Source: Aeromicrobium endophyticum (GTDB taxonomy: Bacteria > Actinomycetota > Actinomycetes > Propionibacteriales > Nocardioidaceae). From it: a DNA stretch of 64,000 nt. Both the position numbers and the translations under genes were made by a program. The stretch is taken from contig NZ_QUBR01000001.1 in NCBI RefSeq assembly GCF_003586285.1, forward strand, positions 620,001 to 684,000, in the 5' to 3' direction. The notes under the pieces are model-generated. The model did not search any database. It had not been told where the DNA came from and was given only the letters and a program-made list of their open reading frames with translations. Positions 54,650 to 63,152 of the stretch are shown one piece after another (the stretch's first letter is position 1; every line of letters starts with the position of its first letter).

Positions 54650-54743
54650 CGGAGAAGAGTTTCCGGTTAGTGCGGGAGATCACATGCGATCCGGAAGAGC
54701 GCCTCCGCTTAAGGGTCTAGAGTGAAACGGAACTTTCTTTCCA
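54650..54743. promoter_or_regulatory. Three TetR operator-like sites before the MFS gene
   Basis: CGGA-N8-TCCG occurs at 54650-54665 and 54692-54707, and with one mismatch (CGGA-N8-TCCA) at 54728-54743. Spacing between centres is 42 and 36 bp. They fill the 134-bp divergent promoter region. Confidence 0.6.
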
Positions 54744-54764
54744 CTTTCAGATCTTGAGGTCCCC

Positions 54765-56273
54765 ATGGCACAGACGACGACCATGGACGGGGTGCGCGAA
54801 CCGTCCGCCCCCGGCCCGGCGGACAACCCGCACCACGCCACGCGCTGGCTCATCCTCGGCGTCATCGCCCTGGCGCAGCTGATCGTGGTCCTCGACGCGA
54901 CGATCGTGAACATCGCGCTGCCGACGGCCCAGGAGGCCCTCGGCTTCTCCAACGACAACCGCCAGTGGATCGTCACCGGCTACGCCCTCGCGTTCGGCTC
55001 CCTCTTGCTGGTGGGCGGACGCCTCAGCGACCTCGTCGGACGCCGCTCGATGTTCGTGACGGGCCTGATCGGCTTCGCCGCGGCGTCCGCGGTCGGCGGT
55101 GCCGCACAGAACTTCGAGGTGCTGGTCGGCGCCCGCGTCGCTCAGGGCGTCTTCGGCGCCCTGCTCGCCCCCGCCGCCCTCTCGCTGCTCACCGTGACGT
55201 TCACCGACGCCGCCGAGCGCGCCAAGGCGTTCGCGATCTTCGGTGCGATCTCCGGCGCTGGCGGCGCCATCGGCCTGATTCTCGGCGGAGCGCTCACCGA
55301 GTACCTCTCGTGGCGCTGGTGCCTGTACGTCAACGTCCCCCTCGCGATCATCGCGGTGATCGGCGCCGCGCTGCTGCTGAAGAAGCAGCACCGCCCGGAC
55401 GACGTCAAGGGCATCGACGTGCCGGGCAGCCTCGTCGTCGTCGCCGGCCTGGTGTCGTTCGTCTACGGGCTGGCCAGCGCCGAGTCGGACGGCTGGGGCG
55501 CCGCCACGACCCTGGTCTGCATCGGCGCCGGACTGGCGCTGCTCGCGGTCTTCGCCGTCATCGAGAGCCGGGTGAGCGATCCCCTGCTGCCGCTGCACAT
55601 CGTGTGGGACCGCACCCGCGGCGCCTCGTTCCTCGTCGTCGCCTTCGTCGGCATCGGCCTGTTCGCGGTGTTCCTGTTCCTCACGTACTACGTGTCGCTG
55701 ACGCTCGGCTACTCCCCGCTCAAGACGGGCTTCTCGTTCGTCCCGATGATCCTCGGCATCATGGCCACGGCCACCGGCTCGGCCGGACTCGTCGCGCGCA
55801 TCGGACCGAAGATCCCGGTGTTCGTCGGCATGATGCTCGCCGCGATCGGCATGGTGCTGTTCGCCCAGCTCGAGGTCGACAGCACCTACGCGCTGCACAT
55901 CCTGCCCGGCCTGATCATCACGGGCCTCGGCATCGGCCTGTCGATCGCGCCGGCGTTCAGCGCCGCCACCTCGGGCGTCGACGCCGAGCACGCGGGCGTC
56001 GCCTCGGCCTCGGTCAACACGTTTCAGCAGATCGGCGGATCGATCGGCACCGCGGTACTGAGCGCCTTCGCGGCGTCGGCGACCAGCGACTACCTGAGTG
56101 GCCTCGGCCGCGCCCCCTCGAAGGCCGACCAGGCCCTCGCCGCCGTCGACGGCTACACGACGGTCTTCTGGTGGGCCGCCGGCGTCTTCGTCGTCGGCGC
56201 CGTCATCTGCGGGGCCCTGTTCCGTCCCGGCCCCGTCGCCGTCAACCCGGACGCACCCGTCCTCGCGCACTGA
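54765..56273 (+). CDS. DHA2-family (14-TM) MFS drug efflux transporter
   Basis: 502 residues and about 14 membrane helices, as in EmrB/QacA transporters. Motif LDATIVNIALPTAQEALGF (about 45-63, DHA2 motif D1), GGRLSDLVGRRSMF (about 84-97, motif A) and the motif-C-like GAISGAGGAIGLILGGAL (about 165-182). It exports hydrophobic drugs by proton antiport. ATG at 54765 with TTGAGGTCC upstream. It is under the divergent TetR protein by layout. Confidence 0.93.
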   Translation: MAQTTTMDGVREPSAPGPADNPHHATRWLILGVIALAQLIVVLDATIVNIALPTAQEALGFSNDNRQWIVTGYALAFGSLLLVGGRLSDLVGRRSMFVTGLIGFAAASAVGGAAQNFEVLVGARVAQGVFGALLAPAALSLLTVTFTDAAERAKAFAIFGAISGAGGAIGLILGGALTEYLSWRWCLYVNVPLAIIAVIGAALLLKKQHRPDDVKGIDVPGSLVVVAGLVSFVYGLASAESDGWGAATTLVCIGAGLALLAVFAVIESRVSDPLLPLHIVWDRTRGASFLVVAFVGIGLFAVFLFLTYYVSLTLGYSPLKTGFSFVPMILGIMATATGSAGLVARIGPKIPVFVGMMLAAIGMVLFAQLEVDSTYALHILPGLIITGLGIGLSIAPAFSAATSGVDAEHAGVASASVNTFQQIGGSIGTAVLSAFAASATSDYLSGLGRAPSKADQALAAVDGYTTVFWWAAGVFVVGAVICGALFRPGPVAVNPDAPVLAH

Positions 56274-56288
56274 GACGAGAACCTGACC

Positions 56289-57071
56289 GTGTCCATCCAC
56301 AGCGGGCAGCTGCAGCGCCGGGCCGGCGCGACGACGACCTCGTCGCGCTGGTCCGGCGTCGTGGCGCCCGGACTGCGCGAGATCATCCTGCTGGCTGCAC
56401 TCTGGACGACCTACGCCATCAGCCGCGTCGTGGCCAGCGACGACCTCGCGGCAGCGCGCGCTCGCGCCGCCGACCTGCTGCACCTCGAGAGCCTGCTGCA
56501 CCTCGACGTCGAGTCGTGGCTCAACCACGCGGTGACGCCGATCTCGCAGATCGCCGTGCCCATGTCGTTCTGGTACGCGTCGCTGCACTACCTCGTGACC
56601 CCGGCGGTGCTGGTCTTCCTGTTCGTCCGCCACCGCGGCGAGTACGTCCGCGCGCGCAACGCGATCGTGATCGGCTCGGCGATCGGCCTGGTCTGCTACG
56701 TCCTGTGGCCCACGGCACCGCCTCGCCTGATGCCCGGCGGCGCCTATCTCGACACGCTCGTCAGTACGTCGGACGTGGGCTGGTGGAGCGGCCAGACCTC
56801 GCTGCCCAACGGACTGGGCCAGATGGCCAACGAGCTGGCCGCGATGCCGTCGCTGCACGTCGGCTGGACGGTGTGGGTCGCGTGGGCCCTGTGGCGTCAC
56901 GTCGGCGTCGTGGGCAGGACGCTCAGCGTGCTCTACGCGCTCGGCACCGCGATCGTCGTCGTGGCCACCGGCAACCACTGGGTGCTGGACGCCGTGGCGG
57001 GCGCCGTCGTGATCGCCGTCGGCATCGTGGTCTCCGGGCGGATCGCCGCCCGAGCACGGCCGTCCTCGTGA
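56289..57071 (+). CDS. PAP2-superfamily membrane phosphatase
   Basis: 260 residues, GTG at 56289. About five to six membrane helices. Active-site motifs AMPSLHVGWTVWVAWAL (about 187-203) and GNHWVLDAVAGAV (about 226-238) fit the PAP2/Aur1-type C2 and C3 motifs; the C1 region near WPTAPPRLMPGG (about 139-150) is typical of inositol-phosphotransferase-like PAP2 proteins. The substrate is probably a lipid phosphate. It starts 15 bp after the MFS stop and overlaps DedA (GTGA), so all three may be one operon. Confidence 0.87.
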   Translation: MSIHSGQLQRRAGATTTSSRWSGVVAPGLREIILLAALWTTYAISRVVASDDLAAARARAADLLHLESLLHLDVESWLNHAVTPISQIAVPMSFWYASLHYLVTPAVLVFLFVRHRGEYVRARNAIVIGSAIGLVCYVLWPTAPPRLMPGGAYLDTLVSTSDVGWWSGQTSLPNGLGQMANELAAMPSLHVGWTVWVAWALWRHVGVVGRTLSVLYALGTAIVVVATGNHWVLDAVAGAVVIAVGIVVSGRIAARARPSS

Positions 57072-57658
57072 CACGCCTGCTGCTCGCCTTCGCCTTCGCC
57101 CTGGCCGAGTCGGGCCTCGGTCTGGGCGCCGTCGTGCCCGGCGAGGTCGCGATCTCGGGGCTGGCGGCGAGCGTCGACGGCCTGCTGCCGACCCTCTCCC
57201 TGGGCCTGGCCGTGATGCTCGGCGCCGTCGCCGGCGACCACCTCGGACTGACCATCGGCCGTCTCGGCGGCGGACGACTGCGCGAGTCGCGACTCATCGC
57301 CCGTGCCGGCGTCGACCGGTGGGACCGCGCCGCCGACCTCGTGCAGCGCCACGGCTTCTGGGCCGTGCTGGCGAGCCGGATGCTGCCGTTCGTCCGCACC
57401 GTGATGCCGGTCGTGGCGGGTGCGGCGGGCCTGCGCTACCGCTCGTTCCTCGCCGCGTCCGTCATCGGCGGCGCGGCCTGGGCGTCGCTGTGGGTCGGGG
57501 CGGGCGCAGGCATCGGGGCCAGCGGCATCCTCGGTCACCCCTGGGTGCTGGCTGGTGTCGCCGCAGCCTTCGCCGCCGCTGCAGCGACGCGAGCGGTCGT
57601 GAAGCGGTTCCGCCGTCAGGAGCTGCGCAGGGCGCGCTGCACCGCCGCGGCGACCTGA
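57068..57658 (+). CDS. DedA/VTT family membrane protein
   Basis: 196 residues, GTG at 57068. DedA features: VPGEVAISGLA near residue 20, GAVAGDHLGLTIGRLGGGRL (about 54-73), and the conserved FWAVLASRMLPFVRTVMPVVAGAAGL (in part; about 97-122). DedA proteins move phospholipid or undecaprenyl carriers across membranes. It is coupled to PAP2 by overlap. That pairing suggests lipid-carrier recycling. The 3' end overlaps the convergent TetR gene by 43 bp. Confidence 0.87.
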   Translation: MTRLLLAFAFALAESGLGLGAVVPGEVAISGLAASVDGLLPTLSLGLAVMLGAVAGDHLGLTIGRLGGGRLRESRLIARAGVDRWDRAADLVQRHGFWAVLASRMLPFVRTVMPVVAGAAGLRYRSFLAASVIGGAAWASLWVGAGAGIGASGILGHPWVLAGVAAAFAAAAATRAVVKRFRRQELRRARCTAAAT

Positions 57659-58275
57659 TCGGGAGCCGCGCCCGTCCGCACCACCACGACGGTCGTCTCG
57701 CCCCCGGCCTGGGTGACGGGCTCGAGCACGACCGACATCGCGTGGCCGAAGGCGTCCTCGGGATCGTCGACCTCGCCGCGCAACCAGCGACGCAGCACGT
57801 GATTGTGGGCCGTCACGATCGCCGACGCCAGCAGCTCGGCGCGCAGCACCGCATCGGGGTCGTCGGCCGTCCAACCGGACAGGGCCCGCGCGAACAGGCT
57901 CTGGTACTGGCGGATGCTGGCGATCTCGCGCGTCTTGAGCACCGGAACCGACGAGATCAGCCGGTAGCGGATGCGGGCCCGGTCGCCCTCGCCGACGTAG
58001 TAGCGCAGCACCAGGCGCGCAGCCTCGGTGACGGCCGAGTCGCGCGAGTCGGCGTCGCCCGCGTCGAGCCGCGCGGCGATGCGCGCCAGCAGCTCGTCGT
58101 GCTCGGGGAAGATCACGGCTTCCTTGGACCCGAAGTGCCGGAAGAAGGTCGTGCGACCGACGCCGGCGGCCCGCGCGATGTCGTCGACCGTCGTCTCGTC
58201 GAAGCCGCGCACGTCGAACAGGTCGAACGCCGCGGCCACGAGCCGGTCGCGCGCGGACGCCGGGACGGTGGACAT
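57616..58275 (-). CDS. TetR family regulator (group 1 of a similar pair)
   Basis: 219 residues from the ATG at 58275 (MSTVPASARDRLVAAAF). HTH with AAGVGRTTFFRHFGSKEAVIF (in part, about 35-55), nearly the same recognition helix as the TetR protein at 60462. A GGTAC-N3-GTACC palindrome lies 40 bp upstream. It diverges from the 3-hydroxyacyl-CoA dehydrogenase gene and probably controls acyl-CoA breakdown. Confidence 0.88.
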   Translation of the reverse strand: MSTVPASARDRLVAAAFDLFDVRGFDETTVDDIARAAGVGRTTFFRHFGSKEAVIFPEHDELLARIAARLDAGDADSRDSAVTEAARLVLRYYVGEGDRARIRYRLISSVPVLKTREIASIRQYQSLFARALSGWTADDPDAVLRAELLASAIVTAHNHVLRRWLRGEVDDPEDAFGHAMSVVLEPVTQAGGETTVVVVRTGAAPDQVAAAVQRALRSS

Positions 58276-58314
58276 GCGCCGAGGCTACTTGTTGGTATCG
58301 AGTCTGGCGAGTAC

Positions 58315-58327
58315 GGTACTGAGTACC
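58315..58327. promoter_or_regulatory. GGTAC-N3-GTACC operator (copy 1)
   Basis: GGTAC-TGA-GTACC, a perfect 13-bp palindrome in the divergent region between the TetR gene (58275) and the 3-hydroxyacyl-CoA dehydrogenase gene (58394). It is flanked by wider TTGGTA (58292) and TACCAA (58324) arms. The same core occurs at 61092. Confidence 0.75.
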
Positions 58328-58393
58328 AATCCTTTTTACGTCCAAGTAATCAGTGACGCCCAGGCAATCGCGGCGTCGGCACGGAGGCATCAC

Positions 58394-59257
58394 ATGAGCG
58401 GCATCCAGCAGGTCGGAGTCATCGGCGGAGGGCTGATGGGCTCGGGCATCATCGAGGTCGCGGCCCGCGCCGGCCTCGACGTCATCGGCATCGAGGTCAA
58501 CGACGACGCCGCGAAGGCCGCCGCCCAGCGGGTCGAGGCGTCGCTGCGCAAGGCCGAGTCCCGCGGCAAGATCGAGTCGGCCGAGGTCGACGCCGTGCTC
58601 GGTCGGGTCCGGTTCGAGACCGACCTGCAGACGCTCGCCGACCGCGATCTCGTCGTCGAGGCCGCCAGCGAGGACGAGCAGATCAAGCTCGAGCTGTTCC
58701 GCACCCTCGGCCAGGTGCTCGACAAGGACGACGCGATCCTGGCGTCCAACACCTCGTCGATCCCCATCGTCAAGCTCGGGGCCGTCTCCGGCCGCGCCGG
58801 GCACGTCATGGGCGTGCACTTCTTCAACCCCGCCCCCGTCATGCAGCTCGTCGAGCTGATCCCGTCGCTGACCACGTCGGAGCAGACGCTCGACCGCATG
58901 CGCGGCTGGGTCACCGAGACGCTCGGCAAGAAGCCCATCGACGCCACCGACCGCGCCGGCTTCGTCGTCAACAGCCTGCTCGTGCCGTACCTGCTCAGCG
59001 CGATCCGCATGTACGAGGCCGGCTACGCCTCGGCCGCCGACATCGACCGCGGCATGGTGCTGGGCTGCGGCCACCCCATGGGGCCGCTGGCACTCTCCGA
59101 CCTCATCGGGCTCGACACCATCAAGGCCATCGGCACGTCGATGTACGACGAGTTCAAGGAGCCCCTCTACTCGCCCCCGCCGCTGCTCGACCGCATGGTC
59201 GACGCCGGCCTGCTGGGCAAGAAGTCCGGCCAGGGCTTCTACGGATACGAAGGCTGA
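58394..59257 (+). CDS. 3-hydroxyacyl-CoA (3-hydroxybutyryl-CoA) dehydrogenase
   Basis: 287 residues. NAD site VGVIGGGLMGSGIIEVAARAG (in part, about 7-22), NTSSIPIVKLG (about 119-129), the catalytic His in GVHFFNPAPVMQLVE (about 141-155) and FVVNSLLVPYLLSAIRMYEAG (in part). The C-terminal GKKSGQGFYGYEG is the family end. It oxidises (S)-3-hydroxybutyryl-CoA or similar in beta-oxidation. Strong GGAGG ribosome site, ATG at 58394. The acyl-CoA dehydrogenase gene follows 6 bp later. Confidence 0.93.
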   Translation: MSGIQQVGVIGGGLMGSGIIEVAARAGLDVIGIEVNDDAAKAAAQRVEASLRKAESRGKIESAEVDAVLGRVRFETDLQTLADRDLVVEAASEDEQIKLELFRTLGQVLDKDDAILASNTSSIPIVKLGAVSGRAGHVMGVHFFNPAPVMQLVELIPSLTTSEQTLDRMRGWVTETLGKKPIDATDRAGFVVNSLLVPYLLSAIRMYEAGYASAADIDRGMVLGCGHPMGPLALSDLIGLDTIKAIGTSMYDEFKEPLYSPPPLLDRMVDAGLLGKKSGQGFYGYEG

Positions 59258-59263
59258 TCACCC

Positions 59264-60454
59264 ATGACGAACGGAACGACGATGACTGAAGCTGCCGACA
59301 TGTTCGTGCTCTCCGAGGAGCACCAGGCCATCCGCGAGGCCGTCCGGGCCGTCGCCGAGAACAAGATCGCGCCCTTCGCCGCCGAGGTCGACGCGCAGGC
59401 CCGGTTCCCGCAGGAGGCCGCCGACGCGCTGCTGGCGTCGGACTTCCACGCCCCGCACGTGCCCGAGCAGTACGGCGGAGCCGGTGCCGACGCGCTCGCG
59501 ACCGTGCTGGTCATCGAGGAGGTCGCCCGCGTCGACGTCTCCGCGTCGCTGATCCCGGCCGTCAACAAGCTCGGCTCGCTGCCCGTGCAGATCGGCGGCA
59601 ACGAGGAGATCAAGGCCAAGTACCTCGGCAAGCTCGCCCGCGGCGAGGGGGGCTTCTCGTACTGCCTGTCCGAGCCCGACGCCGGCTCCGACGCCGCCAA
59701 CCAGAAGACCCGCGCCGTCCGCGACGGCGACGACTGGGTGCTCAACGGCGTCAAGCGCTGGATCACCAACGCCGGCGTGTCCGAGTACTACACGGTGCTC
59801 GCGCAGACCGACCCCGAGAAGCGCTCCAAGGGCATCACCGCCTTCGTCGTCGAGAAGTCCGACGAGGGCGTGTCGTTCGGCGCCCCCGAGAAGAAGCTCG
59901 GCATCAAGGGCTCGCCGACCCGCGAGGTCTACCTCGACAACGTCCGCATCCCTGGCGACCGCATCATCGGCGAGGTCGGCGAGGGCTTCTCGATCGCGAT
60001 GAAGACGCTCGACCACACGCGCGTCACGATCGCCGCGCAGGCCGTCGGCGTCGCGCAGGGCGCGCTCGACTACGCCCTGGGCTACATCCAGGAGCGCAAG
60101 CAGTTCGGCCACCCGATCAGCGACTTCCAGGGCCTGCAGTTCATGGTCGCCGACATGGGCATGAAGATCGAGGCCGCCCGCCAGCTGACCTACGCGGCCG
60201 CCGGACGCTCCGAGCGCGGCGACAAGGACCTCACGTTCTTCGGCGCCGCCGCCAAGGCGTTCGCGTCCGACACCGCGATGCAGGTGACGACCGACGCCGT
60301 CCAGCTGCTCGGCGGCTACGGCTTCACGTCCGACTACCCGCTCGAGCGGATGATGCGCGACGCCAAGATCACGCAGATCTACGAGGGCACCAACCAGGTG
60401 CAGCGGGTCGTGATGGCACGGCAGCTGCTGGCCGGCATCCAGTCGACGCTGTAG
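59264..60454 (+). CDS. Acyl-CoA dehydrogenase
   Basis: 396 residues, the usual size. FAD/acyl motifs YCLSEPDAGSDAANQKTRAV (about 126-145) and KRWITNAGVSEYYTV, with the catalytic Glu in ITQIYEGTNQVQRVVMARQL (about 369-388). It probably acts on short or branched acyl-CoA, passing electrons to ETF. ATG at 59264; a second ATG 18 bases later (MTEAADMF) is an alternative. Both have weak ribosome sites, consistent with coupling to the upstream gene. Confidence 0.93.
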   Translation: MTNGTTMTEAADMFVLSEEHQAIREAVRAVAENKIAPFAAEVDAQARFPQEAADALLASDFHAPHVPEQYGGAGADALATVLVIEEVARVDVSASLIPAVNKLGSLPVQIGGNEEIKAKYLGKLARGEGGFSYCLSEPDAGSDAANQKTRAVRDGDDWVLNGVKRWITNAGVSEYYTVLAQTDPEKRSKGITAFVVEKSDEGVSFGAPEKKLGIKGSPTREVYLDNVRIPGDRIIGEVGEGFSIAMKTLDHTRVTIAAQAVGVAQGALDYALGYIQERKQFGHPISDFQGLQFMVADMGMKIEAARQLTYAAAGRSERGDKDLTFFGAAAKAFASDTAMQVTTDAVQLLGGYGFTSDYPLERMMRDAKITQIYEGTNQVQRVVMARQLLAGIQSTL

Positions 60455-60461
60455 CGACGCC

Positions 60462-61064
60462 CTAGGACCGCAGCAGGTCGTCGAAGGCCTTCACCAAGGG
60501 CTCCAGTGCCAGTCTCAGGTCGTCGACGTCCACCTCTGCGAGCGACGATGAGCTCCAGTCGCGCAACACGACGACGTAGACGGCCTGCACGGCCCCGCCG
60601 ATGGCCGCGGCCAGGGCGCGGGTCGAGGCCGCAGCTCCTCGGTCCTCGACGTAGGCCGCGATCGTCGCCGCCCAGGCCTGCCAGTGGGCGGCGGCCTCGC
60701 CCGTGAGGGCGGGGTCGCGGTCCAGCAGGACGAATCGGGCCAACCACGAGTCCGACGCGTCACGCGCCTCCACGGTCGACTCCACGACGGCGGCCTGCAC
60801 GGTCCTCATGATGGTCGCTGCACCAGGGACCTCCAGTCCGTTGCGCAGCCGCTCGATGGCTCGTTCGAACTCCGCCCACACCACCCCGGACTTGGAACCG
60901 AAGTAGCGGAAGAAGGTCGTGCGACCCACGCCGGCGGCGTCGCTGATCGCCTCGACGGTCGCGGCCTCGTAGCCGTCTCGAAGCATGAGCCCGAGAGCGA
61001 CCGCCTCGACCGCTGCCGGCGACGACCGCGGCGGACGACCACGGCGGCGAGGGGCGGTCGTCAT
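60462..61064 (-). CDS. TetR family regulator (group 2 of a similar pair)
   Basis: 200 residues from the ATG at 61064 (MTTAPRRRGRPPRSSP). HTH with AAGVGRTTFFRYFGSKSGVVW (in part, about 39-58), matching the regulator at 57616 in the recognition helix. GGTAC-N3-GTACC lies 28 bp upstream, in the gap to the divergent alcohol dehydrogenase gene. Likely an autorepressor that also controls that gene. Confidence 0.88.
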   Translation of the reverse strand: MTTAPRRRGRPPRSSPAAVEAVALGLMLRDGYEAATVEAISDAAGVGRTTFFRYFGSKSGVVWAEFERAIERLRNGLEVPGAATIMRTVQAAVVESTVEARDASDSWLARFVLLDRDPALTGEAAAHWQAWAATIAAYVEDRGAAASTRALAAAIGGAVQAVYVVVLRDWSSSSLAEVDVDDLRLALEPLVKAFDDLLRS

Positions 61065-61091
61065 GACGCGAGCGTAGGCCACCATCATTTC

Positions 61092-61104
61092 GGTACGGCG
61101 TACC
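61092..61104. promoter_or_regulatory. GGTAC-N3-GTACC operator (copy 2)
   Basis: GGTAC-GGC-GTACC, a perfect 13-bp palindrome between the TetR gene (61064) and the dehydrogenase gene (61158), with the same core and spacing as at 58315. Confidence 0.75.
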
Positions 61105-61157
61105 ATAAAGGCGGAGGGCACTCCTGCCCTCATCGAGAGCGCAAGGAGACCTTCCGC

Positions 61158-62096
61158 ATGCACGCATGGCAGTTCACCGACCTCGGAGCACCTCTGACAC
61201 TGACCGAGACGCCCACCCCGGTCCCGGCCGGTGACGAGGTGCGCATCAGCGTGCGCGCCGCCGGGCTGTGCCACAGCGACGTGGGATTCCTCGACGGCAC
61301 CCTGACTCCCCTGCTGCCGTTCCGTCCCATCACGCTCGGTCACGAGATCGCGGGCGTCGTGTCGGCTGCAGGAGCGGACGTCACCGACTTCGAGGTCGGC
61401 CAGAAGGTCGTGGTCCCCGCAGCGATCGAGGGTCCCGGCACCTCGAAGAACGGCGGCTTCGCCGACGAGGTCGTGGTCCTCGAGCGCCTGGTCGTCGCCA
61501 TGCCCGACGGCGTCCCCTTCGACCAGGCCGCTGCGGCGACCGACGCGGGCCTGACGTCCTACCACGCCGTCGCCGTCCAGGGACAGGTCACGAGCGGCAC
61601 TCGCGTCGGCATCGTGGGCTTCGGCGGGCTCGGCTCGCTCGGCGCACAGGCCGCCCTCGCGCTCGGGGCCTCGGTGGTGGTCGCCGAGCGGAACGAGCAC
61701 GCACGCGAATTCGCCCGCGACCTCGGGGTCGACCGCGTCGTCGCCGATGTGGACGAGCTGGCTGGCTCAGACCTCGACGTCGTCCTCGATTTCGCCGGCT
61801 TCGGCGCGACGATCGACGGCGCGATGCGTGCTCTGCGGCGCGGCGGTCGCCTCGTGCTCGTCGGTCTCGGGGAGGCTCGTGGCGAGATCGACCTGCAGGC
61901 GTTGACGCTCAACGAGATCGAGGTCGTCGGGTCGCAGGCCGGGACGAAGGAGGACTGCGCCGCCGTGCTCGACCTCGTCCGCGACGCGAAGCTGTCGTCG
62001 CGGATCACCACGATCGGCTTCGACGAGATCGGCGAGGGCATCGGACGGCTCGAGCGGGGCGAGGTCGTCGGACGCCTCGTCGCCACGTTCGGCTGA
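61158..62096 (+). CDS. Zinc-type (MDR) alcohol dehydrogenase family protein, short form
   Basis: 312 residues, shorter than the usual 340-350. Catalytic-zinc ligands are present: Cys in AGLCHSDVGFLDG (about 37-49) and His-Glu in LGHEIAGVVSAAG (about 61-73). The structural-zinc lobe with four cysteines is missing; that stretch reads VVPAAIEGPGTSKNGGFADE (about 88-107). The Rossmann motif is VGIVGFGGLGSLGAQAALALG (in part, about 147-163). ATG at 61158 with AAGGAGA upstream. The substrate is unknown. Confidence 0.87.
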   Translation: MHAWQFTDLGAPLTLTETPTPVPAGDEVRISVRAAGLCHSDVGFLDGTLTPLLPFRPITLGHEIAGVVSAAGADVTDFEVGQKVVVPAAIEGPGTSKNGGFADEVVVLERLVVAMPDGVPFDQAAAATDAGLTSYHAVAVQGQVTSGTRVGIVGFGGLGSLGAQAALALGASVVVAERNEHAREFARDLGVDRVVADVDELAGSDLDVVLDFAGFGATIDGAMRALRRGGRLVLVGLGEARGEIDLQALTLNEIEVVGSQAGTKEDCAAVLDLVRDAKLSSRITTIGFDEIGEGIGRLERGEVVGRLVATFG

Positions 62097-62112
62097 GTCG
62101 GCCGCGAGGCGG

Positions 62113-63150
62113 TCAGTCGCCGACGCGCACCAAGGTCTTGCCGGTGGTGCGGCCGGCCATCAGGTCGGCCAGCGCCCGCGGCGCCTGGTCGAGACCGTCG
62201 TAGACGGTCTCCTTCACTGTCACGGAGCCGTCCTGGATCCACGCTCGGACACGCCGCTGCATCTCGTCGAGCAGGTCGACGTAGGAGCTGCCGCGGTAGC
62301 CGCGCATCGTGAGGTTCTTGGACGTCGCCAGGAACAGGTTGCGCGGTCCGGCCGGCTCGCGCTCGTAGTCGCCGACCGATCCGCACAGCGCGATCCGTCC
62401 GAACGGACGCATCGCAGCGAGGGCGGCCTCGAGGTGGTCGCCACCGACGGCGTCGAAGTAGAGGTCGATGCCCTCGGGTGCCGCCTGGGCCAGTGACTCG
62501 CCCAACGGGCCGTCGTGCCGGTCGAAGGCAGCGTCGACGCCGATCTCGTCGAGCAGCCAGCGCACCTTCTCGTCAGTGCCGGCACTGGCGACGACGCGAT
62601 GGCCGAGCTGACGCGCCATCTGGCACACCAGCACGCCCACCGCACCGGCGGCGGCCGAGACCCAGATGGTGCGCGGCTCGTCGTCGATCGCTCCGATCAC
62701 GTGGAGCCCCGCGTAGGCCGTCAGGCCCATCGGACCCATCGGACCCAGGTACGTCTGGGGCGCGATGCCGTCGACGTCGAGCACCCGCAGCGACGCCAGG
62801 CCGTTCATCGCCACCTCGCCGGCGTCGACCACGGCGTGGGTGCGCCACCCGTACGAGTGCCAGACCGTCGCGCCGACCGGGAACCCCTCGGCGCGCGACT
62901 CCTCGATCACGCCGATCGTCACGATCCCGTCCATGGGCTGGTGGAGCGGGAAGGCCGGGAAGTACCCCTCCGGCGCATCGGCCCTCAGCCTCAGCCGCAG
63001 GCCGGGGTCCACCGACGTCCAGGTGGTGCGGACGAGCACCTGCCCGTCCGCGACCTCGGGCAGGTCGACGGGCACGAGCTCGAAGTCGTCCGCGCCCACC
63101 TGCCCGACCGGGTACCTCGACACCTGGAGGGCGTACGCCTCGTTGCTCAT
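62113..63150 (-). CDS. NADP-dependent MDR oxidoreductase (CurA/PTGR/quinone-reductase type)
   Basis: 345 residues, no zinc ligands. The start is like 2-alkenal/15-oxoprostaglandin reductases (VDLPEVADGQVLVRTTWTSVDP, in part), with GLTAYAGLHVIGAI (about 131-144), NADP motif VSAAAGAVGVLVCQMARQLG (about 155-174) and YFDAVGGDHLEAAL. It likely reduces the C=C of alpha,beta-unsaturated carbonyls. It starts 2 bp after the stop of the upstream SDR gene, so the two form an operon. Confidence 0.9.
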   Translation of the reverse strand: MSNEAYALQVSRYPVGQVGADDFELVPVDLPEVADGQVLVRTTWTSVDPGLRLRLRADAPEGYFPAFPLHQPMDGIVTIGVIEESRAEGFPVGATVWHSYGWRTHAVVDAGEVAMNGLASLRVLDVDGIAPQTYLGPMGPMGLTAYAGLHVIGAIDDEPRTIWVSAAAGAVGVLVCQMARQLGHRVVASAGTDEKVRWLLDEIGVDAAFDRHDGPLGESLAQAAPEGIDLYFDAVGGDHLEAALAAMRPFGRIALCGSVGDYEREPAGPRNLFLATSKNLTMRGYRGSSYVDLLDEMQRRVRAWIQDGSVTVKETVYDGLDQAPRALADLMAGRTTGKTLVRVGD

Positions 63151-63152
63151 GA

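Noticed and set aside
54747-57074. A 775-codon minus-strand frame opposite the MFS and PAP2 genes
   Set aside because: Highly repetitive Asp/Arg/Gly/Ala text with no start signal; the plus-strand genes have clear motifs.
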